Positions 60,700-64,000 of a DNA stretch of 64,000 nucleotides are shown here, piece by piece. The notes beneath the pieces were generated by a model that saw only the letters and a program-made list of their open reading frames with translations, was not told the origin of the DNA and searched no databases. Position 1 is the stretch's first letter, and every line of letters starts with the position of its first letter. Made by a program: the position numbers and the translations under genes. The stretch is from Megalopta genalis (Eukaryota > Arthropoda > Insecta > Hymenoptera > Halictidae): assembly GCF_051020955.1 (NCBI RefSeq), contig NW_027476270.1, forward strand, positions 248,001 to 312,000, read 5' to 3'.

Positions 60700-61400
60700 G
60701 TTTCTCATGTATTTGAAGCTAAGCCTTCTACTTCGCATTGATTTGAAGATAAATCATGTGTTGCTCATGGATTTGAGGCTAACTCGTTTGTTTCGCCTGC
60801 ATTTGGAGCTATATCACTTATATTCGCAAGTATTTGAATCTGAATCTTTCGTTTTGAACCTAAATAATGTGTTTCGCATGGATTTGAAGATAACTCGTTC
60901 TTTACGCCCGCATTTGATGCTATATAACTTACATCGCCAGTATCTGAAGATAAATCGTTTGTTTCGCATGAATTTGAAGCTATGACATCAAATGCGCAGT
61001 GATTTGAAACTAAATCATGTGTTTCGCATGGATTAGAAGCTAACTCGTTTGTTTCGCCTGCATTTGAAGCTATATCACTTATGTCCCAAGTGTTTGAAGC
61101 TAAATCATTTGTTTCGCAAGGATTTGAAGCTAAACATTCTACATCGCATTGATTTGAATCTAAATCATGTGTTTCGATTGGATTTGAAGCTAAACCTTCT
61201 ACATCTCCTTGATATGAAGCTAAATCATGTATTTCGCTTGGATTTGAAGCTAACTGGTTTGTTTCGTCTGCATTTGAAGCTATATCACTTATTTCGATAG
61301 TATCAGAATCTAAATCATTTGTGTCGCATGGATGTGAAGCTAAACCTTCTACGTGGCATTGTCTTGAAGCATAATCATGTGTTTCGCATTGATTTGAATC
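60700..61400 (+). repeat. Duplication E, copy 1 (offset 1,548 bp)
   Basis: The segment recurs at about 62,250-62,950. Shared irregular sites include GTTGCTCATGGATTTGAGG, TATATTCGCAAGTATTTG (one extra base), and the run CTTTCGTTTTGAACCTAAAT, where most of a monomer is missing. Copies then diverge after CATTGATTTG at about 61,395. Confidence 0.82.
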
Positions 61401-62050
61401 TATATCATTTATATCGCAAGTCTGTGAAGCTAAATCATTTGTTTCGCATGGAGTTGAAGCTAAGGCTTCTACTTCGCATTGATTTGACACTAAATCATGT
61501 GTTTCGCTTGGATTTGAAGCTAACTCGTTTGATTCGCCTGCATTTGAGGCTATATCATTTATATCGCAAGTATGTGAAGCTAAATCATTTGTTTCGCATG
61601 GATATGAAGCTATATCTACTACTTCGCATTGATTTGAAACTACATCATGTGTTTCGCATGTATTTGAAGCTAAATCATGTGTTTCGCACAGATTTGAAGC
61701 TAACTCGTTTGTTTCGCCTGCATTTGAATCTATATCATTTATATCGCAAGTCTGTGAAGCTAAATCATTTGTTTCGCATGGAGTTGAAGCTAAGGCTTCT
61801 ACTTCGCATTGATTTGACACTAAATCATGTGTTTCGCTTGGATTTGAAGCTAACTCGTTTGTTTCGCCTGCATTTGAGGCTATATCATTTATATCGCAAG
61901 TATGTGAAGCTAAATCATTTGTTTCGCATGGATATGAAGCTATATCTACTACTTCGCATTGATTTGAAACTACATCATGTGTTTCGCATGGATTTGAAGC
62001 TAAATCATGTGTTTCGCATGGATGTGAAGCTAACTATGTTTCGCCTGCAT
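61391..62050 (+). repeat. 330-bp tandem duplication (11 monomers)
   Basis: The stretch starting GATTTGAATCTATATC at 61,391 repeats at about 61,721, with identical runs including CAAGTCTGTGAAGC and GGAGTTGAAGCTAAGGC. The second copy diverges near 62,030 at GAAGCTAACTATGTTTCGCC, where a monomer is shortened. The minus-strand frame 60765-61820 is open across this part. Confidence 0.8.
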
Positions 62051-62249
62051 TTGAAGCTAAATTATGTTTATCACAAGTATCTGAATCTAAACAATTTGTT
62101 TCGCAAGAATATGAAGCTAAACCATGTGTTTCGCATGAATTTTAAGCTAAATCATGTGTTTCGCACAGATTTGAAGCTAACTCGTTTGTTTCGCCTGCAT
62201 TTGAAGCTATATCAATTATATCGCAATTATTTGAAGCTAAATCATTTGT

Positions 62250-62950
62250 TTCTCATGTATTTGAAGCTAAGCCTTCTACTTCGCATTGATTTGAAGATAA
62301 ATCATGTGTTGCTCATGGATTTGAGGCTAACTCGTTTGTTTCGCCTGCATTTGGAGCTATATCACTTATATTCGCAAGTATTTGAATCTAAATCTTTCGT
62401 TTTGAACCTAAATAATGTGTTTCGCATGGATTTGAAGATAACTCGTTCTTTACGCCCGCATTTGATGCTATATAACTTACATCGCCAGTATCTGAAGATA
62501 AATCGTTTGTTTCGCATGAATTTGAAGCTATGACATCAAATGCGCAGTGATTTGAAACTAAATCATGTGTTTCGCATGGATTAGAAGCTAACTCGTTTGT
62601 TTCGCCTGCATTTGAAGCTATATCACTTATGTCCCAAGTGTTTGAAGCTAAATCATTTGTTTCGCAAGAATTTGAAGCTAAACATTCTACATCGCATTGA
62701 TTTGAATCTAAATCATGTGTTTCGATTGGATTTGAAGCTAAACCTTCTACATCTCCTTGATATGAAGCTAAATCATGTATTTCGCTTGGATTTGAAGCTA
62801 ACTGGTTTGTTTCGTCTGCATTTGAAGCTATATCACTTATTTCGATAGTATCAGAATCTAAATCATTTGTGTCGCATGGATGTGAAGCTAAACCTTCTAC
62901 GTGGCATTGTCTTGAAGCATAATCATGTGTTTCGCATTGATTTGCAGCTA
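62250..62950 (+). repeat. Duplication E, copy 2 (offset 1,548 bp)
   Basis: This is the second copy of 60,700-61,400. It differs at isolated bases, for example CAAGAATTTGAAGC here against CAAGGATTTGAAGC in copy 1. Confidence 0.82.
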
Positions 62951-64000
62951 AATCATGTGTTTCGTATGGATTTGGAGCTAGATCTACTATATCGCATTGA
63001 TTTGACGTTAGTCATGTTTTTTGCGTGGATTTGTAGCTAACTCGTTTGTTTCGCCTGCAGTTGACACTATATCACTTATATCGCAAGTATTTTAATCTAA
63101 ATCAATGGTTTCGCATGGATTTGAAGCTGAGCCTTCTACTTCGCACTGATTTGAAGCACAATAATGTGTTTCGCTTGGATTTGAAGCTAAATGATGTGTT
63201 TCGAATAGATTTGAAGATAACTCGTTTGTTTCGCATGCAGTTGAAGCTAAATCATGTATATCACAAGTATTTGAAGCTAAATCAATCGTTTCGCATGGGG
63301 ATGAACCTAAGCCTTCTACTTCGCATTGATTTGAAGGTAAATCATTTGTTTCGCATGGATAAGTAGCTAACTCGTTTGTTTCACCTGCATTTGAAGCTAT
63401 ATCACCTATATTCCAAGTGTTGAAGCTCAATCATTTGTTCCGCATGAATTTGAAGCTAAACCTTCTACATCGCATTGATTTGAAGCTAAATCTTGTGTAT
63501 TGCATGGATTTGAAGCTAAACATTCTACATAGCATTGATTAACAGCTAAATCATGTGTTTCGCATGGATTTGAAGCTATCTCGTTTGTTTCGCCTGCAGT
63601 AGAATCTACATCACTCATATAGCAAGTATTTGAAGCTAAATCATTTGTTCCGCATGGATTTGAAGCTAAGGCTTTTACATCGCATTGATTTGAAGCTAAA
63701 TCATGTGTTTCGTTTGGATTTGAAGCTAACTCGTTTGTTTCGTCTGCATTTGATGCTATATCACTTATATCGCAAGCATCTGAACCTAAATCAATTGTTT
63801 CTCTTGGATTTGAAGCAAAGCCTTCTTCCTCGCATTGATTTGAATCTAAATCATGTGTATCGCATGGATTTTGAAGCTAACTCGTTTGATTCGTCTGCAT
63901 TTGAAGCTATATCACTTATATCCCAAGTGTTTGAAGCTAAATCATTTGTTTCGCACGGATTTGAAGCTAAACATTCTACATCGCATTGATTTGCAGCTAA

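Larger units (their letters stand above)
13436..64000 (+). repeat. 30-bp satellite array, right of the retrotransposon
   Basis: About 50.6 kb of head-to-tail 30-bp monomers run to the window edge, in the same orientation and phase as the left arm. No inversion or further mobile element was seen. Two pentamer families alternate, and large recent duplications dominate from about 17 to 57 kb. Long open frames (for example 35622-37046, 22829-24178, 45085-46038 and, on the minus strand, 60765-61820) arise because 30 is a multiple of three. In one + frame monomers read like LKLNHVFRMD, and in one - frame like NPCETNDLAS. Frames are broken by single-base indels and by stops that differ between near-identical copies. 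I see no host gene, RNA gene or promoter. The array extends beyond the window. Confidence 0.95.

Noticed and set aside
60765..61820. Minus-strand open frame of 351 codons with NPCETNDLAS-like repeats
   Set aside because: It is the antisense reading of the same satellite, open because the monomer has no stop in that frame. Conserved acidic pattern is intriguing but shared by all monomers.
13436..64000. Centromere identity through a CENP-B-box
   Set aside because: The monomer has TTCGC but no CGGG part and no clear match to the box; centromere function cannot be judged from sequence.
13436..64000. A second mobile element or a host gene in the right arm
   Set aside because: I read through the arm and found only satellite monomers; irregular spots are one-base indels, shortened monomers or duplication junctions.

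Overview
The window is animal, most likely insect or other arthropod, genomic DNA. It has two components: a head-to-tail 30-bp tandem repeat filling about 57 kb, and one complete BEL/Pao-type LTR retrotransposon inserted into it. BEL/Pao elements are known only from metazoans, which is the main taxonomic evidence; the species cannot be named from sequence alone. There is no sign of bacterial operons, host genes, tRNA, rRNA or CRISPR.

Layout. 1-6497: 30-bp satellite, all in one orientation. 6498-13435: the retrotransposon on the + strand (two 635-bp LTRs, tRNA-Tyr-type primer binding site, gag, protease-RT-RNase H-integrase, polypurine tract), flanked by the 5-bp target duplication AGCTG. 13436-64000: the same satellite in the same orientation and phase. 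Joining the flanks at the target duplication gives one ordinary 30-bp monomer, so the element landed inside an existing array.

Satellite structure. The monomer has a conserved core (TTTGAAGCTA at positions 1-10, TTCGC near 21-25) and a variable middle. Monomers are ordered into 150-bp pentamers of two alternative families. Those are in turn carried in nested long duplications, with offsets near 330, 569, 1,080, 1,548, 2,306, 4.3-4.55 and 7,418 bp. The 17-57 kb part is the most recently homogenised; 1-6 kb and 13.4-17 kb look older. Because 30 is divisible by 3, a + frame and a - frame both stay open for hundreds of codons and mimic genes with 10-residue repeats. I do not call any of these as genes.

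Retrotransposon. Gag and Pol lie in the same frame, separated by a single UGA followed by CUA. The protease catalytic Asp lies between this UGA and the first downstream Met, so Pol needs stop-codon readthrough unless the UGA is a recent lesion. The LTRs differ at 10 of 635 positions with no indels, so the insertion is fairly young. No env-like ORF is present.
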